Below, in pieces: positions 15,530-23,900 of a stretch of DNA of 32,074 nt (positions within the stretch are counted from its first letter, which is position 1; each line of letters starts with the position of its first letter). The translations under genes were made by a program, and so were the position numbers. The stretch is from an uncultured Pseudacidovorax sp. (GTDB lineage Bacteria > Pseudomonadota > Gammaproteobacteria > Burkholderiales > Burkholderiaceae_C), in contig NZ_CAJYES010000091.1 in assembly GCF_913773995.1 (NCBI RefSeq), positions 1-32,074 of the forward strand, given 5' to 3'. The notes under the pieces were generated by a model that saw nothing but the letters and a program-made list of their open reading frames with translations, did no database searches and was not told the DNA's origin.

Positions 15530-15542
15530 TTTGCGCGCAAAA
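15529..15542. promoter_or_regulatory. perfect palindrome TTTTGCGCGCAAAA at the cytochrome start codon
   Basis: This 14-bp perfect palindrome includes the first base of the cytochrome c4 start codon and takes the place where its Shine-Dalgarno should be. It could be a repressor site or a hairpin in the leader, or could be chance. Confidence 0.4.
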
Positions 15543-15572
15543 TCTCGTGAGGACTTGGGGGATCGGCGGGCG

Positions 15573-15578
15573 ATTATA
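15573..15578 (-). promoter_or_regulatory. -10 hexamer TATAAT for cytochrome c4
   Basis: A consensus TATAAT on the minus strand, 43 bp before the start codon, stands out in otherwise very GC-rich DNA. No good -35 is found 16-18 bp upstream. Confidence 0.4.
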
Positions 15579-15671
15579 GGAAGCCGACCCTTCCTCCCAC
15601 CCGCTGGAAAGCCCTGATCGCCGATGCATCGGGCGCCCCTCCCTCCCCGCTCTTCCCACTGCAAGCCATCC

Positions 15672-16514
15672 ATGAAATTCAAGGGTTCCGACAACTACGT
15701 CGCCACGCAGGACCTGATGCTGGCGGTCAATGCCTCCATCACCCTCAAGCGCCCGCTGCTGGTCAAGGGCGAGCCGGGCACCGGCAAGACCATGCTGGCC
15801 GAGGAAGTCGCCAGCGCGCTGGGCCTGCCGCTGCTGCAGTGGCACATCAAGTCCACCACCAAGGCGCAGCAGGGCCTGTACGAGTACGACGCCGTCAGCC
15901 GCCTGCGCGATTCGCAGCTGGGCGACGAGCGGGTCAAGGACATCCACAACTACATCGTCAAGGGCGTGCTGTGGCAGGCCTTCACCGCCGACGAACCGGT
16001 GGCCCTGCTGATCGATGAGATCGACAAGGCCGACATCGAATTCCCCAACGACCTGCTGCGCGAGCTGGACCGGATGGAGTTCTACTGCTACGAGACGCGC
16101 GAGCTGGTCAAGGCCAAGCACCGGCCGGTGGTGTTCATCACCTCCAACAACGAGAAGGAGTTGCCCGACGCCTTCCTGCGCCGCTGTTTCTTCCACTACA
16201 TCAAGTTCCCCGACGCCGAAACGATGCGCCGCATCGTCGAGGTGCATTTCCCCGACCTCAAGCAGGAACTGCTGGCCGCGGCGATGAAGACCTTCTACGA
16301 CGTGCGCGGCCTGCCCGGCCTCAAGAAGAAGCCGTCGACGTCGGAGCTGCTGGACTGGCTCAAGCTGCTGGTGGCCGAGGACATTCCGCTGCAGGCCTTG
16401 CAGAGCAAGGACGAGAAGGTGGCCGTGCCCCCGCTGGTGGGCGCGCTGCTCAAGAACGAACAGGACGTGACCCTGTTCGAGAAGCTGGTCTTCATGCAGC
16501 GCAACAACCGCTGA
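15672..16514 (+). CDS. MoxR-family AAA+ ATPase
   Basis: A 280-residue AAA+ ATPase. Walker A GEPGTGKT is at 33-40, Walker B ALLIDEIDKAD at 111-121, sensor 1 VVFITSNNEKELPDAFLRRC follows with the arginine finger region RRC, and a helical lid covers the last 100 residues. MoxR proteins work as chaperones that mature or insert cofactors into partner enzymes and pair with a von Willebrand factor A protein, in the CoxD/CoxE case for CO dehydrogenase. The matching VWA protein lies four genes downstream at 17687. The start at 15672 is chosen because the family begins MKFxGxxxYVA; the open frame extends 16 codons further without a ribosome site. It is divergent from cytochrome c4. Confidence 0.9.
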   Translation: MKFKGSDNYVATQDLMLAVNASITLKRPLLVKGEPGTGKTMLAEEVASALGLPLLQWHIKSTTKAQQGLYEYDAVSRLRDSQLGDERVKDIHNYIVKGVLWQAFTADEPVALLIDEIDKADIEFPNDLLRELDRMEFYCYETRELVKAKHRPVVFITSNNEKELPDAFLRRCFFHYIKFPDAETMRRIVEVHFPDLKQELLAAAMKTFYDVRGLPGLKKKPSTSELLDWLKLLVAEDIPLQALQSKDEKVAVPPLVGALLKNEQDVTLFEKLVFMQRNNR

Positions 16515-16559
16515 GCCGTCGCCGCACGTCCACGCCCCTCCTGATCGCGCCGAGTTGCC

Positions 16560-17168
16560 ATGGCCTTCGTCGAACCCGTTGAACTGAGCGAACGCGGCGT
16601 GCGCCTGGTGCCGCTCGCGTCCGAGCACGAGGCAGGGCTTGCGGCCGCCGCCGCCGACGGCGCGCTGTGGAACATCCGCGTGACCTCGGTGCCCGAGCCC
16701 GAGAACACCGCCACCTACATCGCCCAGGCGCTGAAGATGCGCGAGGACGGCAGCCGCCTGGCCTTCGCCGTGCTCGACGAGGCCAGCGGCACGGTGCTGG
16801 GCACCACCAGCTACCACGACATCGTGCCCGCCATCCGGCGGGTGGAGATCGGCTACACGTGGTACGCGCAACGGGTTCAGCGCACGCACGTCAACACCAC
16901 CTGCAAGTTCCTGCTGCTGCGCCATGCCTTCGAGACGCTGCAGTGCCATGTGGTGGGCTGGCGTACCGACAACTTCAACTTCGCGAGCCAGCGCGCCATC
17001 GAGCGCCTGGGCGCGAAGAAGGACGGCGTGATCCGCGGCCATGCCCTGCGCCGCGACGGCACCATCCGCGACACCGTGATGTACAGCCTGCGCGCCGGCG
17101 AGTGGCCGGAGGTGAAGGCGCAACTGCTGCATCTGCTGGACAAACCCCGCCCTGACTCAGGAGGCTGA
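16560..17168 (+). CDS. GNAT acetyltransferase, RimJ/RimL type
   Basis: A 202-residue GNAT-fold protein of the Acetyltransf_3 (RimJ/RimL-like) class. The order is a N-terminal strand (GVRLVPLASEHEAGLAAAAA, about 12-31), central strands with LAFAVLDEASGTVLGTTSYHDI (about 67-88), the ValGluIleGlyTyrThrTrp strand (VEIGYTWYAQ, about 96-105), an acetyl-CoA region in which the usual Q/RxxGxG/A is replaced by RVQRTHVNTT, and the C-terminal NFASQRAIERLGAKKDGVIRGH, a family hallmark. It probably acetylates the N-terminus or a side chain of a protein or a small molecule. It sits 45 bp behind moxR and one base ahead of the antitoxin gene. The substrate cannot be inferred; the loss of a clear pyrophosphate loop motif is common in this branch. 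Confidence 0.82.
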   Translation: MAFVEPVELSERGVRLVPLASEHEAGLAAAAADGALWNIRVTSVPEPENTATYIAQALKMREDGSRLAFAVLDEASGTVLGTTSYHDIVPAIRRVEIGYTWYAQRVQRTHVNTTCKFLLLRHAFETLQCHVVGWRTDNFNFASQRAIERLGAKKDGVIRGHALRRDGTIRDTVMYSLRAGEWPEVKAQLLHLLDKPRPDSGG

Positions 17169-17169
17169 C

Positions 17170-17385
17170 ATGAGCGCACTCCCGAAAGAAATCGCCCAAC
17201 TCGGTGTGCACGAGAAGCTGCAACTCGTCGAGGATCTGTGGGACAGCATCGACCAGGACCTCATGCCGCCGCTGAGCGAAGAACTCAAGGCAGAGCTCGA
17301 CCGTCGCTGGGCGTGGGTTCAGGCAAATCCCGGCACCGCATGCACGCCCGCCGAACTCGCCGCATCACTGGGCGTCCGGCTCTGA
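17170..17385 (+). CDS. antitoxin, addiction module (PF09720-like)
   Basis: A 71-residue acidic protein of the putative addiction module antitoxin family: it opens ALPKEIAQLGVHEKLQLVED, with the hallmark LWDSI (24-28) and LSEELKAELDRRWAWVQANPG (36-56). Such proteins bind and neutralise a ParE/RelE toxin encoded next and repress their own promoter. AGGAGG (about 17159-17164) precedes the ATG. The gene starts one base after the acetyltransferase stop and ends 4 bp before the toxin start, so the pair is embedded in the moxR transcript instead of standing alone. No separate promoter is seen. Confidence 0.85.
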   Translation: MSALPKEIAQLGVHEKLQLVEDLWDSIDQDLMPPLSEELKAELDRRWAWVQANPGTACTPAELAASLGVRL

Positions 17386-17389
17386 ATCG

Positions 17390-17683
17390 ATGCAGTTCGA
17401 AGTGCATCTCGAGAAGCCTGCGCAACATGACCTGCGCATGGCCTTCGAGTGGTACGAAACGAAGCAAACGGGCCTTGGCGCCGAACTCCTGCGCAGCGTC
17501 GCCGCTTTGGTGGAATTGCTTTCGCGCGATCCGCAGCGTTTCCGCCACGGGCCTGGCGCCTATCGCAGCGCCAAGCTGCGCCGCTTTCCCTACGCCATGC
17601 ACTATCGGATCGAAGGCCAGCATGTCCATGTGCTGGCGTGCGTCCATTTCCGCCAGAGTCCCGAGCGCTGGCCAGGAGCCTGA
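17390..17683 (+). CDS. ParE/RelE-superfamily toxin
   Basis: A 97-residue basic protein with the ParE/RelE fold: an N-terminal beta strand and helix (VHLEKPAQHDLRMAFEWYET), helix two (GLGAELLRSVAALVELLSRDPQRF) and a C-terminal sheet containing AKLRRFPYAMHYRIEGQHVHVLACVHFRQSPERW (in part: KLRRFPYAMHYRI), the most conserved ParE stretch. ParE toxins poison DNA gyrase while RelE toxins cut mRNA on the ribosome; the Tyr-His-Arg pattern here fits the ParE side better, but the target is not provable. It is 4 bp behind the antitoxin and 3 bp before the VWA gene. Confidence 0.87.
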   Translation: MQFEVHLEKPAQHDLRMAFEWYETKQTGLGAELLRSVAALVELLSRDPQRFRHGPGAYRSAKLRRFPYAMHYRIEGQHVHVLACVHFRQSPERWPGA

Positions 17684-17686
17684 CCC

Positions 17687-18874
17687 ATGCTGATCGACTT
17701 CTTCTACACCCTGCGCGCGGCCAAGCTGCCCGTGTCGGTCAAGGAATACCTCACGCTGCTGGAGGCTCTGCAGGCCGACGTGGTGGGCCCGAACTCGGAC
17801 GATGCCTTCGGCATGGACGACTTCTACTACCTCAGCCGCACCGCGCTGGTGAAGGACGAGAAGCACTACGACAAGTTCGACCGTGCCTTCGCCGCCTATT
17901 TCAAGGGCGTGGAGATGCTCACCGACTTCACCAAGGAGGTGCCGCTCGACTGGCTGCGCCAGGTGCTGGAGAACGAGCTCACGCCCGAGCAGAAGGCCGC
18001 CATCGAGAAGATGGGCTGGGACGAGCTGATGGAGACGCTCAAGAAGCGCCTGGAGGAGCAGAAAGAGCGCCACGAGGGCGGCAACAAGTGGATCGGCACC
18101 GGCGGCACCTCGCCCTTCGGCAACGGGGGCTACAACCCCCAGGGCATCCGCATCGGCGGCGTCGGCAAGAACAAGAGCGCCGTCAAGGTGTGGGAGCAGC
18201 GCGCCTACAAGGACTACGACGACACCCAGGAACTGGGCACGCGCAACATCAAGATGGCGCTGCGCCGGCTGCGCCGCTTCGCGCGCGAGGGCCACGAGGA
18301 CGAGCTGGACCTGGACCAGACCATCAGCCGCACCGCCGCCAATGCGGGTTACCTCGACATCAAGATGCGGCCCGAGCGCCACAACAACGTCAAGGTGCTG
18401 CTGCTGATGGATGTGGGCGGCACCATGGACGAGCACGTCGCCCGGGTGGAAGAACTCTTCTCGGCCGTCAAGACCGAGTTCAAGCACCTGGAGTTCTATT
18501 ACTTCCACAACTGCGTCTACGACTTCATGTGGAAGAACAACCGCCGCCGCTTCAGCGAGAAGTTCGCGACCTGGGACATCATCCGCAAGTACAACAAGGA
18601 CTACAAGCTGGTGTTCGTGGGCGACGCCACCATGAGCCCCTACGAGATCCTGCAGCCCGGCGGCAGCGTGGAATACAACAACGAAGAGCCCGGCGCCGAG
18701 TGGCTGCAGCGCCTGACGCACGCCTTCCCCAAGTTCGCCTGGATCAACCCCGAGCCGCAGGGCGTGTGGCAGTACCGCCAGAGCATCTCGGTGATCCAGC
18801 AGCTGATGTCGCAGCGCATGTTCCCGCTGACGCTCAAGGGGCTGGAAGACGCGATGCGGCTGCTGTCGAAGTAG
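17687..18874 (+). CDS. VWA-domain protein, CoxE-like partner of MoxR
   Basis: A 395-residue protein. The N-terminal half (1-130) is helical with FYTLRAAKLPVSVKEYLTLL and DDFYYLSRTALVKDEKHYDKF, typical of the CoxE-like family. A glycine-rich linker (131-160) leads to a segment with LGTRNIKMALRRLRRFARE and a von Willebrand factor A domain from about 235. The metal-ion site reads D242-V-G-G-T-M, where the canonical form is DxSxS, so the first Ser is Gly and the second Thr. Such proteins act with a MoxR ATPase as chaperone or activator of another complex. The gene follows the toxin gene by 3 bp. The client enzyme is not encoded in the window. Confidence 0.88.
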   Translation: MLIDFFYTLRAAKLPVSVKEYLTLLEALQADVVGPNSDDAFGMDDFYYLSRTALVKDEKHYDKFDRAFAAYFKGVEMLTDFTKEVPLDWLRQVLENELTPEQKAAIEKMGWDELMETLKKRLEEQKERHEGGNKWIGTGGTSPFGNGGYNPQGIRIGGVGKNKSAVKVWEQRAYKDYDDTQELGTRNIKMALRRLRRFAREGHEDELDLDQTISRTAANAGYLDIKMRPERHNNVKVLLLMDVGGTMDEHVARVEELFSAVKTEFKHLEFYYFHNCVYDFMWKNNRRRFSEKFATWDIIRKYNKDYKLVFVGDATMSPYEILQPGGSVEYNNEEPGAEWLQRLTHAFPKFAWINPEPQGVWQYRQSISVIQQLMSQRMFPLTLKGLEDAMRLLSK

Positions 18875-18966
18875 CACAAGGCCGCCGACCCCGCATCGGC
18901 AAGCCCCCGCAGGACGGGCGGCATTCCGACAAGCCGGCCCGGGGCCCGATGCCAGAATGGCGCCCC

Positions 18967-20898
18967 ATGCCCAGGGTGGATTCCCGTCGACCGACGCCGG
19001 CACGCACGCCGGCGTTTCTTTTTGTGCTGCTGCTTCTCGGGGCCCTGCTGCTGCAGGGCTGCAGCCTGCTGCCCGGCCGCCACAAGGACGCCAAGGCGGG
19101 CGCCGACGACGCGCCGTCAGCCCTCACGAGCAACGGCACAGACGCCGCGGGCGGGCGGCACGGCTTCAACGTGCGCGTCGAAGGCCCGGACGAAGCCCGC
19201 GAACTGCTGGAGCAGCATCTGGAGCTGCAGCGCTACCGCCGCCTGGACGACCTGCAGCTGGCCGAAATCTCCCGCCTGATGGTGGCCGCCGACGCCAATG
19301 CGCGCGAGCTGCTGGGCACGCTGGGCTATTTCACGCCCACGCTCAAGATGGAACTGGTGGACCTGCCGGCCGACGCCGCCGTGCCCTACGAAGTCCGCAT
19401 CCAGGTCGACCCGGGCCCGCGCACCAAGGTGACGGCAGCCCAGGTGGACTTCGCCGGCCCCATCGCCACCGCCACCGACGAGAAGACCGCGGCGCAGCGC
19501 AAGGCCATCCGCGACGGCTGGACCTTGTCGCCCGGCCAGGATTTCACCCAGTCGACCTGGGACGGCGCCAAGAACACCGGCCTGCGCAAACTGGTGGCCC
19601 AGCGCTTTCCCACCGGCAGCATCTCCCTGAGCCGCGCCGACATCGACGCCGATGCCGGCACCGCACGGCTGTCGGTCACCTACCAGTCGGGCCCCGCCTA
19701 CCGCTTCGGCCCCCTGGAAGTGCGCGGCGCCGAGCGCTACAGCGTGGACGGCGCGCGGCGCATTGCACGCGTGCCCTCCGGCCAGCCCTACGACCAGCAG
19801 GAACTGCTCGATGCCCAGGCCCGCATGGCCAGCAGCGGCTACTACGACTCGGTCTTCCTCACGCTGGACACCGACGCCGACCCGCAGGCCGCCACCGTGA
19901 TCGCCCAGGTGCGCGAGGCCAAGCTCCAGAAGATCGTGCTGGGGGCGGGCTTCACCTCCGACTCCGGGCCGCGGCTGTCGGCCGACCACATCCACAACCA
20001 GATGCCGCTGCTGGGCTGGCGTGCGGTGACCAAGCTCTCGGTGGACCGCGACACCCGCTCGCTCAACAGCGAATGGAGCGCAATCCCGGGCGACGACGGC
20101 TGGCGCTGGATCACTTCGGGCGAACTCAAGCAGGACCTGTCGGGCGACTACGAGGTCGACAGCGGCCGAGCCCGCTTCGGCCGCAGCAAGTCCGACCCGA
20201 AGATCGACCGCGCCTACTACCTGCAGTACGACTACGCCCTCAACCGCGGCCTGGGTGCGCCACCCTCGGCCTCGGCATTGAGCGCCAACTGGTCGTGGAC
20301 CGGCCGCTACTTCGACGACGCCGGCGCGCCGCGTCGCGGCTGGGGCCTGGGGCTGGAACTGGGGGCCGGCTACACCCTGAGCGGCGCGCAGCGCCCCTTC
20401 ACGCGCGCCGACGTGCGCTCGCTCTACATCCTGCCGCTGGGCAGCGTGTCCGAGGGCGACGCCCCCGGTCTGGCGCGCCAGTCGCGCCTGGCGCTGCGGG
20501 CACAGGTCGGCGCCGTGACGGCCAAGGACGATGCGCAGATCCCGTCCACCCTGCTCTTCCTGACCGGCGGCGACACCAGCGTGCGCGGCTATGCCTACCG
20601 CTCCATCGGCACCACCAATGCCAGCGGCGCCACCGTGGCCGGCCGCTACCTTGCCGTGCTCAGCGCCGAATGGCAGAAGCCGCTGGTCTTCAACAACAAG
20701 GTCTCGGCGTGGGAGAGCGTGGTCTTCGTCGATGCCGGCAGCGTGGCCGACCAGGTGAGCCAGCTCAACAAGCCGCAGGTGGGCGTGGGCGTGGGCGCCC
20801 GCTGGCGCAGCCCCGTGGGGCCGGTGCAGGCCGATCTGGGCTATGGCGTGGAGACGCGCAAGTTCCGGCTGCACCTGCGCCTGGGATTCAGCTTCTGA
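18967..20898 (+). CDS. tamA: TamA, outer membrane subunit of the TamAB assembly complex
   Basis: A 643-residue Omp85-family protein. After an N-terminal leader come POTRA domains (about 60-350; recognisable parts are YEVRIQVDPGPRTKVTAAQV near 140 and YRFGPLEVRGAERYSVDGAR near 245), then a 16-strand barrel (about 350-643) with the surface-loop motif GGDTSVRGYAYRS (near 538-550), the VRGY/F box of Omp85 proteins, and a C-terminal aromatic end LRLGFSF. Its leader carries FLFVLLLLGALLLQGCSLL, a lipobox with Cys at residue 32, so the mature protein may be lipid-anchored. The start at 18967 is one of two options (18949 adds six residues). tamB follows after 7 bp. The partners insert or transport outer-membrane material. 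Confidence 0.92.
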   Translation: MPRVDSRRPTPARTPAFLFVLLLLGALLLQGCSLLPGRHKDAKAGADDAPSALTSNGTDAAGGRHGFNVRVEGPDEARELLEQHLELQRYRRLDDLQLAEISRLMVAADANARELLGTLGYFTPTLKMELVDLPADAAVPYEVRIQVDPGPRTKVTAAQVDFAGPIATATDEKTAAQRKAIRDGWTLSPGQDFTQSTWDGAKNTGLRKLVAQRFPTGSISLSRADIDADAGTARLSVTYQSGPAYRFGPLEVRGAERYSVDGARRIARVPSGQPYDQQELLDAQARMASSGYYDSVFLTLDTDADPQAATVIAQVREAKLQKIVLGAGFTSDSGPRLSADHIHNQMPLLGWRAVTKLSVDRDTRSLNSEWSAIPGDDGWRWITSGELKQDLSGDYEVDSGRARFGRSKSDPKIDRAYYLQYDYALNRGLGAPPSASALSANWSWTGRYFDDAGAPRRGWGLGLELGAGYTLSGAQRPFTRADVRSLYILPLGSVSEGDAPGLARQSRLALRAQVGAVTAKDDAQIPSTLLFLTGGDTSVRGYAYRSIGTTNASGATVAGRYLAVLSAEWQKPLVFNNKVSAWESVVFVDAGSVADQVSQLNKPQVGVGVGARWRSPVGPVQADLGYGVETRKFRLHLRLGFSF

Positions 20899-20905
20899 CG
20901 ACATC

Positions 20906-23900
20906 GTGAGCACCGACACGCCGCCCTCCCCGACGCAGGAGCGTCCGACGCTCACGCCGGGCGCGTCGAAGCCCCGCGCCCGTTCCCGCACGCGCCGCGT
21001 GCTGCGCGGCCTGGCCTGGACCGTTGTCGGCCTGCTCGCCCTCGTGCTGGTGCTGCTGGGCGGCGCCTGGTGGTGGGCCGGCAGCGACAGCTCGCTGGCC
21101 ACCGTGCTCGCCCGCGCCGCCCGTTACCTGCCCGCCGGCCAGACGCTGGAGACGCAGGCGGTGACCGGCTCGCTGCGCAAGGGCGGCCGCATCGGCCTGC
21201 TGCGCTACCGCACGCCCGATCTCACGGTCGAGGTGCATCAGGCCGAGATCGGATGGCAGCTGCGCCCGCTGTTCGACCGCCGGGTGCAGCTGGGCGAGGT
21301 TCGCGCCACACAGGTGCTCATCGAGGCCAAACCTGCCCCCGCAGATGCGCCCAAGAAGCCGCACCAGCCGCTCGAACGACTGGTGCTGCCGGTGGAAGTG
21401 GACGTGCCCTTCCGCATCGGCGAGGTCCGCTGGGCCGGCCCGCCGCCGCTGGTGGCCCAGCAGCTGGCCGGCCGCTACCGCTATGAGAAGGCCGAGCACC
21501 GGCTCGACCTGGAGGGCGTGGACATCGAAGGCGGCCACTACAGCGGCCAGGTGCAGTTGCAGGGCGATGGACCCATGGCGCTGAATGCCGCGCTCCAGGG
21601 CCGCCTGCAGGCCCCGCTGGGCGATGGCCGAACGATCCCCGTGCAAGCCACTGCCACGGCCAAGGGCAACCTGGCGGGCGCCGAAGCACGGCTGGTCGTG
21701 CAGGCCGAGGCCCGCGCCGAGCAGGCCGACGACAAGGCCGGCGCGCTGTATGCCAAGGTCGATGCGCATCTCGCGCCCTGGGCGCCGCAGCCCGTCATCG
21801 ACGCCCTGGCCGCGCTGCGCGACGTCAATGTCGCCACCTTCTGGAAGGCCGGGCCCTTGACCCGCCTGAGCGGCGAGGTCGCCGTGCAGCCCGACGCCCA
21901 GACCGGCGAGCAGGCCTGGCGACTGCGCGCCGACCTTCGCAATGCCATGCCCGGGCCCTGGGACAAACAGCGCCTGCCGGTGGAGCGCCTGCGCGCCCGC
22001 ATCGGCTACGCCGGTCCGGCGGACGGCACATGGACGGTGGACGAAGCCCATGTCGAGGCGGGCCATGGCCGTATCGACGCCCAGGGCAGCTGGAAACCCG
22101 CGCCGGCCCCCTGGCAGGTGCAGGCCCGCATCGACGGCGTGCGGCCTGGCGAACTGCACACCGCGCTCGAAGGCGGTGCCATCAGCGGCCCGGTGACCGC
22201 GCGGCAGGAAGGCGATGTGCTGCGCTTCGACACCGACCTGCGCGCCCAGGGCGGTCGTGCCAGTGCCCAGGGCCTCCAGGGCTTCGGCCTGGAACGTCTG
22301 TTGGCCAAGGGCCAGTACAACCTGCGCACGCAGCTGGCCGAGCTGCCGACCCTGCGTGTGGAGGCCGAGGGCGCCAGCATCGAGGGGCAGGTGCGCGCCC
22401 GTGTCGCCGAGCAGGCCGGCAGCGGCGATCTGCGCCTGGTGCTGCCCGGCGTCAACGCAAGGCTGCAGGCCGACATGGCGCCGACCCGCGGCACCGGCCA
22501 AGCCGAGGTGCAGCTGCAGGATGCCGCCCGACTGCAAGCCTGGCTGCAGAAGCTGCCCGGCCTGGCCAACATCAACAAGGCGATGGGTGCCGAAGGCGCT
22601 GCGCGGCTGGATGCCCGCTGGAGCGGTGGGTGGCGCAGCTTCCAGGAACGGCTCGCCAAGCCGACGGCGCCGCTGCCCCGCGGGAGCGCTGAACCCACGG
22701 TCAACGCCAGGCTGAGCACGCCGCAATTGCTGCTCAAGCCCGGTCCGGGCGCGGACGGCACGCGACCTGCCCCCATACAGCTGACGACCTTCGCCGCCAC
22801 GGTCGACGGCAGCCTGGCCCGCGCCAACCTCGCGCTGTCGGGCGAGGTGCGCCAGGGCGAACGCCGGGCACGGCTCGACACCACCGCGAACGGTGGCCTC
22901 GAAGCCGCCGGCCAATGGCGCCTGGCGCTGGCCCGCCTGCGCGCCGATGTGGACGACGGCGGCCGCGGCGACACGCCCTGGGTGCTGGAATTCGGCCAGG
23001 GCTTCGAGACCCGCGTGCGCCAGTCCGGCGACCGCCTGCAGGTGGAGACCACCGCCGGCAGCGCCACCGTGCGCGGCCCGGTGCCCGGCACCGTGCGGCT
23101 GTCGTGGGAACCGATCCGCCTCAGCTCAGGCAATAACGGCGTGCAACTGCAGACCAAGGGCCGGCTGCAGGGCCTGCCCATGACGTGGAGCCGCGCCTTC
23201 GGCGGCGACACCAGCCTGCGCGAGCTGGGCATCAGCGGCGACCTGGTCTTCGACGGCGACTGGGACATCGCCGCGCTCGACCAGCTGCGCGCCCGCGTGC
23301 GCCTGGGCCGCGCCAGCGGCGACCTGCGGGTGCAGGCGGGCGAAGCCGCGCTGGTGCGCAAGCTCGAAAGCCACGGCACCGGCGCACCCGGCGAGGTCAA
23401 GACCGACTCCAGCGACACCGCACCCTCCACGCCCGCGGGCCTTCGCCAGGCCGAGCTGCGGCTGGATGCCGAAGGCGACACCGTGCGCGCCAGCCTGGAC
23501 TGGGACAGCCAGCGTGCCGGCCGCATCCAGGCCAATGCCTCTACCCGCCTGCAGCGCCAGGGCGAAGGCTGGCAGTGGCCAACCGACGCGCCGTTGGCCG
23601 GCCGCCTGCAGGCCAGCCTGCCGCAGCTGGGCGTGTGGTCCATGCTCGCGCCCCCGGGCTGGCGCATCGCCGGCACGCTGGAGGCCGACGCCACGCTGGG
23701 TGGCCAGCGCAACGACCCGCGTTGGAACGGCACCGTCCGCGCCGACCAACTGGCGCTGAAGGCCGCGGTCGAGGGCCTGGACCTGCGCGACGGCCGCCTG
23801 CGCGCCACGCTCGCGGGCAACCGGGTGGTGATCGATGAATTCCGCCTGCAGGGCGGCCCCGGCAGCCGGGTGCGCATTCCCGGCCGCAGCGGCAACCTGA

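Noticed and set aside
17285-19003. A 572-codon minus-strand open frame opposite the toxin and VWA genes
   Set aside because: Antisense shadow; it would cross three well-supported genes and has no recognisable domain.
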